A DNA stretch of 64,000 bases from Chryseobacterium taichungense (GCF_900109935.1 NZ_FOBV01000006.1:140515-204514), one strand, 5' to 3'; shown: positions 44,536 through 54,268, counted from the first letter of the stretch. Made by a program: numbers and translations. Notes: a model not told the origin generated them from the letters alone.

Positions 44536-45303
44536 TTAATGACAGTTTGCATTGTTGTGGTTATGCGTACTGTGATCTCCCGGTAAATGGCAGTCGCCTT
44601 GGTTATCTTTAGATATGGTCATGGCTTCGGCTCTCGGGGAGATATATGGAATTCCCAATTCTAGGCCTCTTACAATGAATAATCCGCCCAGTATAATCAT
44701 AACAACAGGCATTACTTTTAAAACCTTTATTCTGAAAGTCTGATTCATGAGGTTTCCGACCAAAACTACCGCAAACATGAAAGGTAGAGTTCCTAATCCA
44801 AATAAAGACATATAAAGCGCTCCCTGCCATATTCCGCCGCTCGCAAGACTTGCCGTTAATGCCATATACACCATTCCGCACGGAAGGAATCCATTCAGAA
44901 CTCCTGTTGTGAATCTCGAGCGGTAATCTGCTTTCTGGAGTAATCTTCCCAAGTTTGATTTTACCTTAAATAAAAACCTGGAAAAAAATGGAACTTTTGA
45001 AGCAAAATCTTTCCCTCCGAAAGAAAATACAGCCATAACAATCAGGAGTATTCCCACTGCGATAGTGAGATATTGCTGGATACCCGCCATTTCAAAGCCT
45101 TCTCCAATGATTCCCAAAATTGCTCCCAAAAGGGAATAAGTGAAAATCCTTCCGAATTGGTAAGTAAGATTCTGGAGATAATAATTCGTAGCCTGTTTTT
45201 TGGTTAATCCCATTGAAAGGGCAATAGGACCGCACATTCCGACGCAATGAAAGCCGGAAGCAAATCCCAAGCCGATGGCCGATATTATAAGTGCTATTTC
45301 CAT
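44536..45303 (-). CDS. TauE/SafE-type membrane protein of the cbb3 locus
   Basis: A 255-residue six-helix protein starting IISAIGLGFASGFHCVGMCGPIALSMG; the HCVGMCGP motif and a second NGFLPCGMVYMAL are the conserved Cys pairs of the UreH/TauE-type transporters. The C-terminus is rich in His and Cys (GDCHLPGDHSTHNHNNANCH), which suggests metal binding, probably copper, for oxidase assembly. That role is inference from context. It overlaps ccoH by 10 bp. Confidence 0.85.
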   Translation of the reverse strand: MEIALIISAIGLGFASGFHCVGMCGPIALSMGLTKKQATNYYLQNLTYQFGRIFTYSLLGAILGIIGEGFEMAGIQQYLTIAVGILLIVMAVFSFGGKDFASKVPFFSRFLFKVKSNLGRLLQKADYRSRFTTGVLNGFLPCGMVYMALTASLASGGIWQGALYMSLFGLGTLPFMFAVVLVGNLMNQTFRIKVLKVMPVVMIILGGLFIVRGLELGIPYISPRAEAMTISKDNQGDCHLPGDHSTHNHNNANCH

Positions 45304-45746
45304 ATCACATCATAATCCAGTCGATAGTCTGTTTTGTCTTTGGTCCAGCTTAACCGTAAGGTATAATTTCCCATTTTCAATACCTGAGCCGGAATTAAAA
45401 AAGATTTGCTGGCATCAAGCTGTACAGCTTTGTGTATGTCTAAATTCTGATCGTCGGTTCTGTTTAAAACAAATTTTACCGTTGTATTGGAATTATCATA
45501 GTCTTTTGGAAAGGTAATTTTTATTCCGTTTTTATCCTGGCTGTAAACTGGTTTTTCCTGTAAGCTATCAGCTCTTTTCTTGGCATCAATAACATCCTGG
45601 TATTTGAGCTCTTCTTCATAGTAATTATCCGTTACCATCTCAGAATTCTTCTGTCCGTTCGGGAAAAGAAACAACATGGAAAGTATAAAGATGATAAAGG
45701 CAGCTAATGCAACTACAACACCGTGTCCCCAACTAAATTTTTTCAT
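45294..45746 (-). CDS. ccoH: FixH/CcoH-like oxidase assembly protein
   Basis: A 150-residue single-pass membrane protein: an N-terminal helix (GVVVALAAFIIFILSMLFLF) and an external domain with YYEEELKYQDVIDAKKRADSL, the family pattern for CcoH/FixH, needed for cbb3 stability. Lies between ccoG and the TauE-like gene. Confidence 0.85.
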   Translation of the reverse strand: MKKFSWGHGVVVALAAFIIFILSMLFLFPNGQKNSEMVTDNYYEEELKYQDVIDAKKRADSLQEKPVYSQDKNGIKITFPKDYDNSNTTVKFVLNRTDDQNLDIHKAVQLDASKSFLIPAQVLKMGNYTLRLSWTKDKTDYRLDYDVIWK

Positions 45747-45810
45747 TTTTTAGAATTAATATATTTAAACCTCAGTATACAATCCGATGTTTTGATATTG
45801 AGGTTCTGAA

Positions 45811-47265
45811 TTAGAATTGCAATTTAAATGGTCCCTCAAAATAGGTTTGATAAGAATCTACCAGTTTTCCATTCATATCATAAACCCCGATGGTGATATT
45901 CTGTTTAGAAAGGTTCATTTCGTTTTCAGGGAAGCTGATGTTCACTGTACCTTTAGTAATTTTATCACGCTCTACAGGGATTTTGCTTGAAGCACTGTAG
46001 ATTACTTCTCCGTGTTTTGGTTCAATTACCTTGATGGTTACAATCTTCTTGTCATTGGTTTTATTCAAGAATGTATAATTGTAGGTATTGGTAATTTTTC
46101 CGTCTCGTACAAAGAATGTACTTCCTGCAGGTTTAATGAATTTTGCTTCCATTTCTCCTCTGTTATAAAGTAGATAGCCGAGAAATGCTGTCAACAGTAC
46201 TAGAATTATGGCAAAGCCTTTCATTCTTCCTGTAAACCTGAATTTGGTTTCTTTTTCGATCTCATTTTCGGTAGCATACCGGATAAGGCCTTTCGGAAGA
46301 CCCACTTTTTCCATTACTTCATCACACGCATCGATACACGCAGTACAGTTTACACATTCAAGCTGTTGACCATCTCTGATATCAATTCCTGTAGGACATA
46401 CCACCACACACTGATGACAATCTATGCAGTCACCTTTTCCGGCAGCTTTCCGGTCTTCACCTTTTCTCCATTTTGCTCTGTTTTCTCCTCTTTTAAAATC
46501 ATAGAAAACATTTACCGTATCTTTATCGATCAAAACACCTTGTAATCTTCCGTAAGGGCAAACCAGTGTACAAACCTGCTCTCTGAACCATGCAAATACA
46601 AAGTAAAATGCTGCAGTAAAGAGAATCATTACTATAAAGTTGGTAGGATGGGCAAACGGCCCTTCAGAAACAATAGTAAATACTTCTTTATAGCCCACAA
46701 TGTACATGAACATAAAATGAGTTATGATGATTGAAATGATAATATAAATCGTCCATTTCAACCCTCTTTTCCAGATCTTTTCCGTATTCCATTCCTGACG
46801 GTCAAGTTTCATCTGCTTATTCCTGTCTCCCTCAATCGCATATTCTATTTTACGGAAAATCATTTCTAGGAAAATTGTCTGAGGGCATATCCAACCGCAG
46901 AAAATTCTACCGAAAGCAATCGTAAATACGATAATAAAAATAAGAGAAGCAATTGCTCCAAGCGTAAGAATGAAAAAATCCTGAGGATAGAAAGGTTGTC
47001 CGAAAATAAAGAACTCCCTGTCGATCACGTTAAATAAGATAAGTGGGTTGCCATTAATCTTAATAAATGGAATCGAAAAATAAATTAACAATAAAATACA
47101 GCTTACGAGATACCTGTAATTGGTATACTTTCCTTTAGGCTTTCTGGGATAGACCCATTTCCTTTTTCCGGACTGATCCATAGTGCCTATAGAATCTCTG
47201 TAAGTTTCAGGGTCCAGAACCTGGCCCTGTCCGCCGCGTGCTTCTATTTCTTCTATATCTGACAT
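45811..47265 (-). CDS. ccoG: Cytochrome c oxidase accessory protein CcoG
   Basis: A 484-residue membrane Fe-S protein. Membrane helices are followed by the signature REQVCTLVCPYGRLQGVLID and then CIDCHQCVVVCPTGIDIRDGQQLECVNCTACIDACDEV, two 4Fe-4S clusters. CcoG reduces Cu(II) for insertion into cbb3. The C-terminus is an immunoglobulin-like domain outside. Part of the same minus-strand operon. Confidence 0.95.
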   Translation of the reverse strand: MSDIEEIEARGGQGQVLDPETYRDSIGTMDQSGKRKWVYPRKPKGKYTNYRYLVSCILLLIYFSIPFIKINGNPLILFNVIDREFFIFGQPFYPQDFFILTLGAIASLIFIIVFTIAFGRIFCGWICPQTIFLEMIFRKIEYAIEGDRNKQMKLDRQEWNTEKIWKRGLKWTIYIIISIIITHFMFMYIVGYKEVFTIVSEGPFAHPTNFIVMILFTAAFYFVFAWFREQVCTLVCPYGRLQGVLIDKDTVNVFYDFKRGENRAKWRKGEDRKAAGKGDCIDCHQCVVVCPTGIDIRDGQQLECVNCTACIDACDEVMEKVGLPKGLIRYATENEIEKETKFRFTGRMKGFAIILVLLTAFLGYLLYNRGEMEAKFIKPAGSTFFVRDGKITNTYNYTFLNKTNDKKIVTIKVIEPKHGEVIYSASSKIPVERDKITKGTVNISFPENEMNLSKQNITIGVYDMNGKLVDSYQTYFEGPFKLQF

Positions 47266-47362
47266 TTGTAATATATTTAAAAAAAGAAAAACATAATTCG
47301 TTACTATTTTTAATGTAATAACAAATTATGTTTTTTCATATGTTTCTAATTTTTAGTTAAAA

Positions 47363-48244
47363 TTATTCTTTTTCCCAATGCGCTTCAGTTCCCTGAGGAG
47401 CTGCTCCACCCTGAGCTGGTGTCACCGGAGGTAATTCCTGGTTGATATGATATACATACGCTGCAATCTTTTCAATTTCAGCACCGGAAACTTCTCCGTT
47501 TTTACCGAATGGTCTCATCGCAGGGTTGGTAGGAGAACCGTTCCAGTCCATATGGAAGACATTTTTGAATAATGTTTTCTCAGGCTGGTTGATCCAGTAA
47601 TTATCCGTAAGGTTCGGACCAATACCTCCACTACCATCTTCTTTGTGACAAGACGCACAGTTTGTTTTAAAAAGCTCTTTACCTTCTGCAATATTATCAG
47701 CTGAATATTTAGCTGTTTCAATCGTTACAGGCGGCTGAGTTTTCTGATATTCTTCAATACTAGCCAACTGCTCTTTGTATTCTTTTTCATATTCGCTTAG
47801 CGGGTGAGCAAAATCTGTGAACGAGAATGCTGCAACGTAAACAATACAAAAAGCGGTCCCAAAATAGAACAGACCTACCCACCATTTTGGTAATTGGTTG
47901 TCTAATTCCATAATCCCATCAAACCCGTGGTCGATAAGGATGTCTTTCTCTTCAGCAGCAGACTGTTTTTTAAATGCTGCATTGTATAACCTTGTGAAAT
48001 AAGGTACTTTTTTCTCTGCTAAATAAGCTGCTTTCTCATCAGCAGACAGTTTCTTGAATTTATTGTTTTCAATAAGGTCTCCGATAGCACTGTGGATGTA
48101 TGCTAAAATACCAGCAATGACTACAGTACCCCAGAAATAAGGTGATCCCAGAAACTCATAACTTTGTACAAACAGATAATAAAAAACTATTAAAAGTCCG
48201 ATTATGATTAAGATGTTTATAAAAACCGGTGTTCTTTGTTTCAT
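47363..48244 (-). CDS. ccoP: cbb3 oxidase subunit III, monoheme CcoP
   Basis: A 293-residue membrane cytochrome c. Two N-terminal helices and a charged loop precede a third helix (WWVGLFYFGTAFCIVYVAAF). One heme motif CASCH lies in ELFKTNCASCHKEDGSGGIGPNLTDNYW, with MRPFGK as likely Met ligand. The classical proteobacterial CcoP has two hemes; this shorter monoheme form seems typical of Bacteroidota. Confidence 0.93.
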   Translation of the reverse strand: MKQRTPVFINILIIIGLLIVFYYLFVQSYEFLGSPYFWGTVVIAGILAYIHSAIGDLIENNKFKKLSADEKAAYLAEKKVPYFTRLYNAAFKKQSAAEEKDILIDHGFDGIMELDNQLPKWWVGLFYFGTAFCIVYVAAFSFTDFAHPLSEYEKEYKEQLASIEEYQKTQPPVTIETAKYSADNIAEGKELFKTNCASCHKEDGSGGIGPNLTDNYWINQPEKTLFKNVFHMDWNGSPTNPAMRPFGKNGEVSGAEIEKIAAYVYHINQELPPVTPAQGGAAPQGTEAHWEKE

Positions 48245-48255
48245 AATAAAGTAGA

Positions 48256-48456
48256 TTAATTTTTTACATTAAAATCGTCATCCTGATCATCATTCAGAGG
48301 TGCCTCTTCTTCTTCCTTGTAAAACTTTTTAGGCCTGCTAAAAACGTATATTACCAATGCTACGAAGAACAGCATAAAGAAAATCAGAGCCAAGGTCTGG
48401 TAAAAACCAGCATTATCGGTATTGGATAATATATCTTTAAAGTTCTGAGGTATCAT
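48256..48456 (-). CDS. ccoQ: CcoQ-like small subunit
   Basis: A 66-residue single-helix protein (TLALIFFMLFFVALVIYVF) with basic and acidic ends (RPKKFYKEEEE), placed between ccoNO and ccoP as CcoQ/FixQ is. It stabilises the oxidase. Confidence 0.8.
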   Translation of the reverse strand: MIPQNFKDILSNTDNAGFYQTLALIFFMLFFVALVIYVFSRPKKFYKEEEEAPLNDDQDDDFNVKN

Positions 48457-48474
48457 GATGGGAACTTTTTAATG

Positions 48475-50733
48475 TTAGTTATTACTTGCTGTTTTAATTT
48501 CAGTTGTTTTGATATCGGTTCCTAATCTCTGAAGATAAGAAATAAGCGCTACGATCTCTTTTTTCTCTAATTCACCTTTAGGTCTTTTTGCATAAGCATC
48601 TTTAAGATCTGGTGCTTCTGATAATATATCTCTTACAATCTTTGTTGCCTGATTGTCTGCCCATGAATTTGCAGAGTCAATTTCTGCCTTTGTGTAAGGT
48701 ACTTCAAACGCACTCTTCATAAGCTTCATTTTGTCAACCATTTTAGATCTGTCCAGATTTGTAGCGATCAGCCATGGGTAACGAGGCATGATTGAGCCGG
48801 CAGAGGTAGATCTTGGGTTGTACATGTGCTTGTAATGCCATGAACTTGGATTTTTACCCCCTTCTCTATGCAAATCCGGTCCGGTTCTTTTTGATCCCCA
48901 AAGGAAAGGTCTGTCGTATACGAATTCTCCTGCTTTTGAGTATTGCCCGTTTTTACCGTTAAATCTTACAATCTCATCTCTGAATGGTCTTACCATCTGT
49001 GAGTGACATGCATTACATCCTTCTCTGATATAAATATCTCTACCTTCTAATTCAAGCGGAGAATAAGGTTTCACTGCTGAAATAGTTGGTACGCTTTTCT
49101 TAAGGGAAAGGGTAGGAATAATTTCTACCATACTACCTATCGATACCGTAAGTAAAGATAGAATCCCTAGTAATAGAGGTGTTCTTTCTAACCAAAGGTG
49201 AGTTCCTTCTCCTTCTTTACGCTTTTTACTAATGTTTGCTAAAGCCGGAGCTTCTGCAGGTACATCCTTCTGGAATGATCCTTTTCTTACTGTAGCAATA
49301 AGGTTAACTACCATTAAGATTGCCCCGGAAAGGTATAAAAGGCCTCCTACAAATCTCATTTTAAAGTAAGGAATAATTGCTGTTACTGTATCCAGCCAGT
49401 TTTTCCAAACTAATGTTCCGTCCGGGTTGAACTGTTTCCACATTAATCCTTGCGTGAAACCTGAGATGTACATTGGCACCGCATAGAAAATGATTCCTAA
49501 TGTTCCTAGCCAGAAATGCCAGTTAGCCAATTTTACGGAATATAATTTAGTTCTCCACAAGATCGGAATCAGATAGTAAATAACACCGAATGCCATGAAA
49601 CCGTTCCAGCCTAAAGCACCTAAGTGTACGTGACCGATTACCCAGTCTGTGAAGTGACCAATTTTGTTGATGTTTTTTGTCGCTAAAAGCGGACCTTCAA
49701 ACGTTGCCATACCGTAACAAGTTACTGCCACAACGAAGAATTTCAATATAGGATTTTCTCTTACCTTATCCCAGGCTCCTCTTAATGTCAGAAGTCCGTT
49801 CAGCATCCCTCCCCAAGACGGAGCGATAAGCATGATAGAGAAACCAGTTCCCACTGCCTGAGCCCAAGCTGGTAACGCTGTATACTGAAGGTGGTGAGGC
49901 CCAGCCCAGATATAAACGAAAATTAATGACCAGAAGTGAATAATCGACAGTTTATATGAGAAAACTGGTCTGTCCGCAGCTTTTGGTAAGAAATAATACA
50001 TCAAACCAAGAACCGGAGTTGTCAGTACAAACGCAACTGCATTATGACCATACCACCACTGTACGATAGCATCTTTTACCCCCGCATATGCTGAATACGA
50101 TTTCCAGCCTGTGAAAGATAAAGGAACCTCAAGGTTATTGAAAATATGAAGCATAGCCACTGCAATCCATGTTCCGATGTAGAACCAGATAGCTACGTAT
50201 AAGTGTCTTACTCTTCTTTTAGCAATCGTTAAGAACATATTAGCCCCGAAAATTACCCATGAAATAGTAATTAAAATATCGATTGGCCATTCGTGCTCTG
50301 CGTATTCTTTTGAAGTATTAATTCCCATGAAGAACGTAATGTAGGTCACTACGATCATGATCTGCCATGTCCAGAAATGGATCCAAGACAGGGTATCACT
50401 GTACATTCTTGTTTTCAGAAGTCGCTGTAAAGAGTAATAAACTCCTACATACACAACATTCATAACGAATGCAAAAATCACAGTAGAGGTGTGCAACATT
50501 CTGATTCTTCCGAATCCAAACGCACCATGTGTGTTTATTAAGCCCTGTATACTACCACCCATACTGTTGATGGTTGTATCATCTGTTCCAAATAAAAATT
50601 CCGGAAGCTCAGGGTAGAAAAGCATTAATGCAGCCGTAAGCCCAAACAGAAACCCTATGATCCCGAAAACTACGGTCGCATAAAGGAATGCCCGGACAAT
50701 ACTGTTGTCATAACTAAACTTTTGTGTTTCCAT
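48475..50733 (-). CDS. ccoNO: cbb3 oxidase subunits I and II fused (CcoNO)
   Basis: A 752-residue fusion. The N-terminal part (about residues 1-480) is the heme-copper catalytic subunit with the His ligands in THGAFGFGRIRMLHTST and GPHHLQYTALPAWAQ, and WVIGHVHLGALGWNG. The C-terminal part is the monoheme cytochrome CcoO, heme motif CNACH at residues 573-577 in REGCNACHSQMVRPFRDE. The fused form is characteristic of Bacteroidota. It reduces O2 with high affinity and pumps protons. Confidence 0.96.
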   Translation of the reverse strand: METQKFSYDNSIVRAFLYATVVFGIIGFLFGLTAALMLFYPELPEFLFGTDDTTINSMGGSIQGLINTHGAFGFGRIRMLHTSTVIFAFVMNVVYVGVYYSLQRLLKTRMYSDTLSWIHFWTWQIMIVVTYITFFMGINTSKEYAEHEWPIDILITISWVIFGANMFLTIAKRRVRHLYVAIWFYIGTWIAVAMLHIFNNLEVPLSFTGWKSYSAYAGVKDAIVQWWYGHNAVAFVLTTPVLGLMYYFLPKAADRPVFSYKLSIIHFWSLIFVYIWAGPHHLQYTALPAWAQAVGTGFSIMLIAPSWGGMLNGLLTLRGAWDKVRENPILKFFVVAVTCYGMATFEGPLLATKNINKIGHFTDWVIGHVHLGALGWNGFMAFGVIYYLIPILWRTKLYSVKLANWHFWLGTLGIIFYAVPMYISGFTQGLMWKQFNPDGTLVWKNWLDTVTAIIPYFKMRFVGGLLYLSGAILMVVNLIATVRKGSFQKDVPAEAPALANISKKRKEGEGTHLWLERTPLLLGILSLLTVSIGSMVEIIPTLSLKKSVPTISAVKPYSPLELEGRDIYIREGCNACHSQMVRPFRDEIVRFNGKNGQYSKAGEFVYDRPFLWGSKRTGPDLHREGGKNPSSWHYKHMYNPRSTSAGSIMPRYPWLIATNLDRSKMVDKMKLMKSAFEVPYTKAEIDSANSWADNQATKIVRDILSEAPDLKDAYAKRPKGELEKKEIVALISYLQRLGTDIKTTEIKTASNN

Positions 50734-50738
50734 ATCAA

Positions 50739-50963
50739 CTATTCACTTTTTTCTTCAATTTTTCTTATTTCTCCCTTTTCATCATCGTTTTCTTTGTTGC
50801 CAGTATCTTCTTTTTCCTTGATTTCATCAGAGTCAAAGAGAATTCTTACAGCAGGAGATTCGTCGTCCTCAAACTGTCCTTTTCTGGCGTACACTATAAA
50901 CACGACCAGGAAAACTGCAGCCAAAGAAACGCTGCAAAGGATCATTAAATATAGAATATCCAT
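50739..50963 (-). CDS. ccoS: cbb3 assembly protein CcoS
   Basis: A 74-residue single-pass protein (LYLMILCSVSLAAVFLVVFIVYARKGQFEDDESPAVRIL); the helix plus GQFEDDESPA pattern defines CcoS, required for heme and copper insertion. Ends 5 bp before ccoNO and is the first gene of the operon. Confidence 0.9.
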   Translation of the reverse strand: MDILYLMILCSVSLAAVFLVVFIVYARKGQFEDDESPAVRILFDSDEIKEKEDTGNKENDDEKGEIRKIEEKSE

Positions 50964-50970
50964 TAGACAA

Positions 50971-50978
50971 CAAAATTA
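50971..50978 (-). promoter_or_regulatory. -7 box of the cco operon
   Basis: Minus strand reads TAATTTTG, separated by 7 nt from the ccoS ATG, so the leader is only a few nucleotides. Confidence 0.5.
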
Positions 50979-51013
50979 ACCTATTTTCGGGGTTCAAATT
51001 TAGTGAAAAATAA

Positions 51014-51025
51014 TGACATTCGTCA
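51014..51025. promoter_or_regulatory. Crp/Fnr-type operator candidate
   Basis: TGAC-ATTC-GTCA is a perfect palindrome with the TGA-N6-TCA spacing used by the Crp/Fnr family. Its centre is about 52 bp upstream of the predicted ccoS transcript start. The regulator at 53538 is the obvious partner. Confidence 0.5.
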
Positions 51026-51072
51026 CGAAATATGGGTTTCAGCTAATTTAAAATCAGTCTAAATAAGGGCGT

Positions 51073-53454
51073 TTAAGCGTGGTTTTTAAAATATTTCCTT
51101 CCCAAAATCCAAGTCGAAAGTGTTGTGAATGAAACGACCGTAATCGAACTTGCCGGCATGATCAGAGCAGCAAAAAGAGGATGCATATGTCCTGTAACTG
51201 CGTAACTTAAACCTACAACATTATAAAGGAAACTGATTACGAATGTTATTTTCACAATCGTCATTGAACCTTTGCAGACATTCAGGTATTTATCCAGGTG
51301 TACCACTTTTTCACCATTCATGATGACATCGGATGAAGGGGTAAAACTGTTGGTATCATCGGCGATGGCGATTCCTACATTACTTTGCTTGAGGGCTCCG
51401 GCATCGTTCAGTCCGTCTCCAAGCATGGCTACTTTAAAGTTTTGATCCTGAAGGTTTTTGATGTAATTCAGCTTGTCTTCCGGACTTTGATTGAAGGCCA
51501 TTCCTTTGTATGCGGGAATTAGTTCCTTAAGTTGACTTTCTTCTGAAGAATTGTCGCCACTTAAAATGAAAACATTATATCCCGTAAGTTTTTTAAATAA
51601 ATTTTTAAGATTTTCGCGGTATTCATTTTTAAAAATAAACTTGCCTAAAAATTTTTCATTTTTGCTGATATAAACAGCGGTCTCAAGATTCTTTGATTCC
51701 TGGTTGTTGTAACTTGCAGATCCTATTCTGTAAAGATTTCCTCTGATGTTCGCCTCATAGCCTTTTCCTGAAATTTCCTTAAAATTCTCAACCGGAAAAT
51801 ATTCGTCTTTAATATCAAGAAATTCATATAAAGACTTGGAAAGCGGGTGATTAGAATTTTTTAATAAAGTTTTGATATTCAGTAAGTCAAATTTACTGAT
51901 TTCAGATCCTTCGTACTTTATGTTAGATTTTTTTCTATGCGTAATCGTTCCTGTTTTATCAAAAACAATGGTATCCAGTTTAGATATTTTCTCAATTGTT
52001 AAAGTATCTTTTACATAAAATTTATTTCGGCCCAAAATCCTCATAATGTGACCGAAAGTGAAAGGTGCTGACAGTGCAAGTGCACATGGACAAGCAATAA
52101 TTAAGATAGCAGAAATGACCTGGAACATTTTATCCAGATCAATAAAATACCAGTAAATACCTGAGATTAAAGCAATGCCTAAAATGATGAAAGTGAAATA
52201 TTTACTGACGTTGTTTGTTAAGGTGTCAAGTCCGGTTTCATGTTTCTTAAATGCTTCCTTGTTCCAAAGCTGTGTAAGATAACTTTGGTCAACATTTTTG
52301 ATCACTTCCAGCTCAAGAGAAGACCCGATCTGTTTTCCTCCTGCAAAGATTTTATCGCCGGGTTGCTTGCTGATGGTGGCGCTTTCACCAGTGATAAAAC
52401 TGTTATCTATATTTCCTTCCCCATTAATCAAAATAGCATCAACCGGAATAATTTCCTGGTTTCTTACCAAAATACGATCGCCTATTTTAATTTCAGAAAG
52501 GAGGATGTTATCCTGTTTTCCTTCAAAATCAACCTTTGTCACGGCTATCGGGTAGAAAGACTTGTAATCTCTGTCGTAAGAAAGTGCATTATACGTCCTT
52601 TTCTGGAAAATTTTACCCAAAAGCATGAAGAACAGGAGTCCGCATAAGGTGTCGAAATATCCCGGCCCGTAATCGGTGGCTACCTCGTAAAGACTACGTC
52701 CGAAAAGAACAATGATTCCTAAAACGATAGGAACATCAATATTTACGATCTTATTTTTTAAACCATACCAGGCCGATTTGTAATAATCCGAAGCAGAATA
52801 TACGACCACCGGAATTGCCAGCAGGCACATTAAAGCCCGGAAAAGACCTTTATAATGCTCCATCCAGTAATCTTCCCCGCCGATATACTCGGGAAAAGCC
52901 AGGAACATACCGTTTCCGAAAGCGAAAGCTGCGATCGCAAATTTCACCAATAAGGATTTATCTAAATGTTCAACGTTTTTATCCGCTGTTTCAAGACTGA
53001 TTACCGGTTTGTAACCTAAATTGGTAAGGAAATTGGCTAATTCACTTAATTTTAAATCATTATGATTAAATGAGATCTGCAATGTCTTTCTGGTAAAGTT
53101 TACTTGGGAATAATTAATATTTTTATTTAAAGTATGCAGGCTTTCCAACAGCCAGATGCATGAAGAGCAATGAATTACCGGAATTTTGAAAGTCACCAGA
53201 CTGGTATTTCCTTCAGAAAAATCTGTTACTTTTTCAAAAATTTCAGGAGTGTCCAGGTAATCGAATTGTGATGAGCTTTCATCAGGGCGTATTCCGGCCC
53301 GTTTATTAAGTTCATAAAAGTTACTTAAATTATTGGTGTTCAGTATTTCATAAACCGATTTACAACCGTTGCAACAGAAAGTCTTCTCATCAAATAAAAT
53401 TCTTTCCTTTTCGATACCTTGACCACAATGAAAACAGTTCTCGCTCACCTCCAT
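51073..53454 (-). CDS. ccoI: Copper-exporting P1B-type ATPase CcoI/FixI
   Basis: A 793-residue heavy-metal P-type ATPase providing copper to cbb3. The N-terminal zinc-ribbon-like segment (CFHCGQGI ... CCNGCKSVYEIL) is followed by a metal-binding domain with HCSSCIW, then the membrane CPCALAL motif, phosphorylation site DKTGTIT, and GDGLNDAGAL. Placed just upstream of ccoS in the same orientation, with its own -7 box. Confidence 0.94.
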   Translation of the reverse strand: MEVSENCFHCGQGIEKERILFDEKTFCCNGCKSVYEILNTNNLSNFYELNKRAGIRPDESSSQFDYLDTPEIFEKVTDFSEGNTSLVTFKIPVIHCSSCIWLLESLHTLNKNINYSQVNFTRKTLQISFNHNDLKLSELANFLTNLGYKPVISLETADKNVEHLDKSLLVKFAIAAFAFGNGMFLAFPEYIGGEDYWMEHYKGLFRALMCLLAIPVVVYSASDYYKSAWYGLKNKIVNIDVPIVLGIIVLFGRSLYEVATDYGPGYFDTLCGLLFFMLLGKIFQKRTYNALSYDRDYKSFYPIAVTKVDFEGKQDNILLSEIKIGDRILVRNQEIIPVDAILINGEGNIDNSFITGESATISKQPGDKIFAGGKQIGSSLELEVIKNVDQSYLTQLWNKEAFKKHETGLDTLTNNVSKYFTFIILGIALISGIYWYFIDLDKMFQVISAILIIACPCALALSAPFTFGHIMRILGRNKFYVKDTLTIEKISKLDTIVFDKTGTITHRKKSNIKYEGSEISKFDLLNIKTLLKNSNHPLSKSLYEFLDIKDEYFPVENFKEISGKGYEANIRGNLYRIGSASYNNQESKNLETAVYISKNEKFLGKFIFKNEYRENLKNLFKKLTGYNVFILSGDNSSEESQLKELIPAYKGMAFNQSPEDKLNYIKNLQDQNFKVAMLGDGLNDAGALKQSNVGIAIADDTNSFTPSSDVIMNGEKVVHLDKYLNVCKGSMTIVKITFVISFLYNVVGLSYAVTGHMHPLFAALIMPASSITVVSFTTLSTWILGRKYFKNHA

Positions 53455-53468
53455 AAATTATTGAACTA

Positions 53469-53476
53469 CAAAATTA
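53469..53476 (-). promoter_or_regulatory. -7 box for ccoI
   Basis: Minus strand reads TAATTTTG, 14 nt before the ccoI ATG. Confidence 0.45.
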
Positions 53477-53511
53477 TAACAAATTTTTTTGTTTATCGAG
53501 TTAAAAAGTTC

Positions 53512-53519
53512 TATTTTTG
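53512..53519 (+). promoter_or_regulatory. -7 box for the Crp/Fnr gene
   Basis: TATTTTTG, 18 nt before the ATG at 53538; 6 nt before the alternative ATG at 53526. Confidence 0.5.
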
Positions 53520-53537
53520 TGATAAATGTCATATAAA

Positions 53538-54251
53538 ATGTCGCAGGAACAACAGATTGCAATCGAAGAGAGGTTCGCCAGAGTTTTTAATGATAAATCA
53601 TTTAAAGAAAGACTTTCGAGTGCTGATTTTGAAAAATATATCAATGCTAAAAAGAAACTGAGTTTTCAGAAGCATGATACGATTTTTGAGGACGGTGAAA
53701 GTCCGAAAGGAGTATTTGTCCTGGAAAAAGGAGCGGCGAAATTATCAAAATCCGGAGCGTTCGGCAAAGACCAGATCCTGAGATTTATCAAAGAAGGGGA
53801 TATTATTGGTTACCGATCTTTGCTGTGCGGGGAAAATTTCCAGGCAAAAGCGGAAGCCATGACAGACATTGAAGCTACTTTTCTGCCGGCGGATGTTTTC
53901 ATGTATCTTCTGGAAGTGGATCCTCAGCTTTCTTTCATCATGCTTCAGAAAATTGCATATGAATTGGGAGAATCTTCCAACACCATCACTTTCCTGGCAC
54001 AAAAAACAGTGAGAGAAAGACTTGCAGAAATTTTGCTGCTTTTGGAACAGAAATTAGGGGTAGATCCGGAAGGATTCATAAAAATCTCTTTGACGAGAGA
54101 AGAAATCGCCAACATCATCGGGACGGCTACGGAAAGCGCCATTCGTCTCATTTCCGAATTCAAGGGAGATAATCTCATTGAAGTAGACGGAAGAAATATC
54201 AAGATTCTCAACCATGACAAATTAATGAAACTAGGTCACGTAGTTTTATAA
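53538..54251 (+). CDS. Crp/Fnr family transcription regulator
   Basis: A 237-residue regulator with a cyclic-nucleotide-like N-terminal barrel (FQKHDTIFEDGESPKGVFVLEKGAAKL), a dimer helix, and a winged helix-turn-helix (LTREEIANIIGTATESAIRLISEFK) in which Glu and Arg of the recognition helix match Fnr. Only one Cys (LLCGEN) is present, so it does not carry an Fnr-type 4Fe-4S cluster and must sense something else or nothing. Divergent from ccoI and close to the cco operon, which it probably controls. An in-frame ATG lies at 53526. Confidence 0.88.
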   Translation: MSQEQQIAIEERFARVFNDKSFKERLSSADFEKYINAKKKLSFQKHDTIFEDGESPKGVFVLEKGAAKLSKSGAFGKDQILRFIKEGDIIGYRSLLCGENFQAKAEAMTDIEATFLPADVFMYLLEVDPQLSFIMLQKIAYELGESSNTITFLAQKTVRERLAEILLLLEQKLGVDPEGFIKISLTREEIANIIGTATESAIRLISEFKGDNLIEVDGRNIKILNHDKLMKLGHVVL

Positions 54252-54268
54252 AAATCATACAAACTTCA

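Noticed and set aside
50724..50979. Plus-strand open frames opposite ccoS
   Set aside because: They are the antisense shadow of ccoS, hydrophobic because of its membrane helix.
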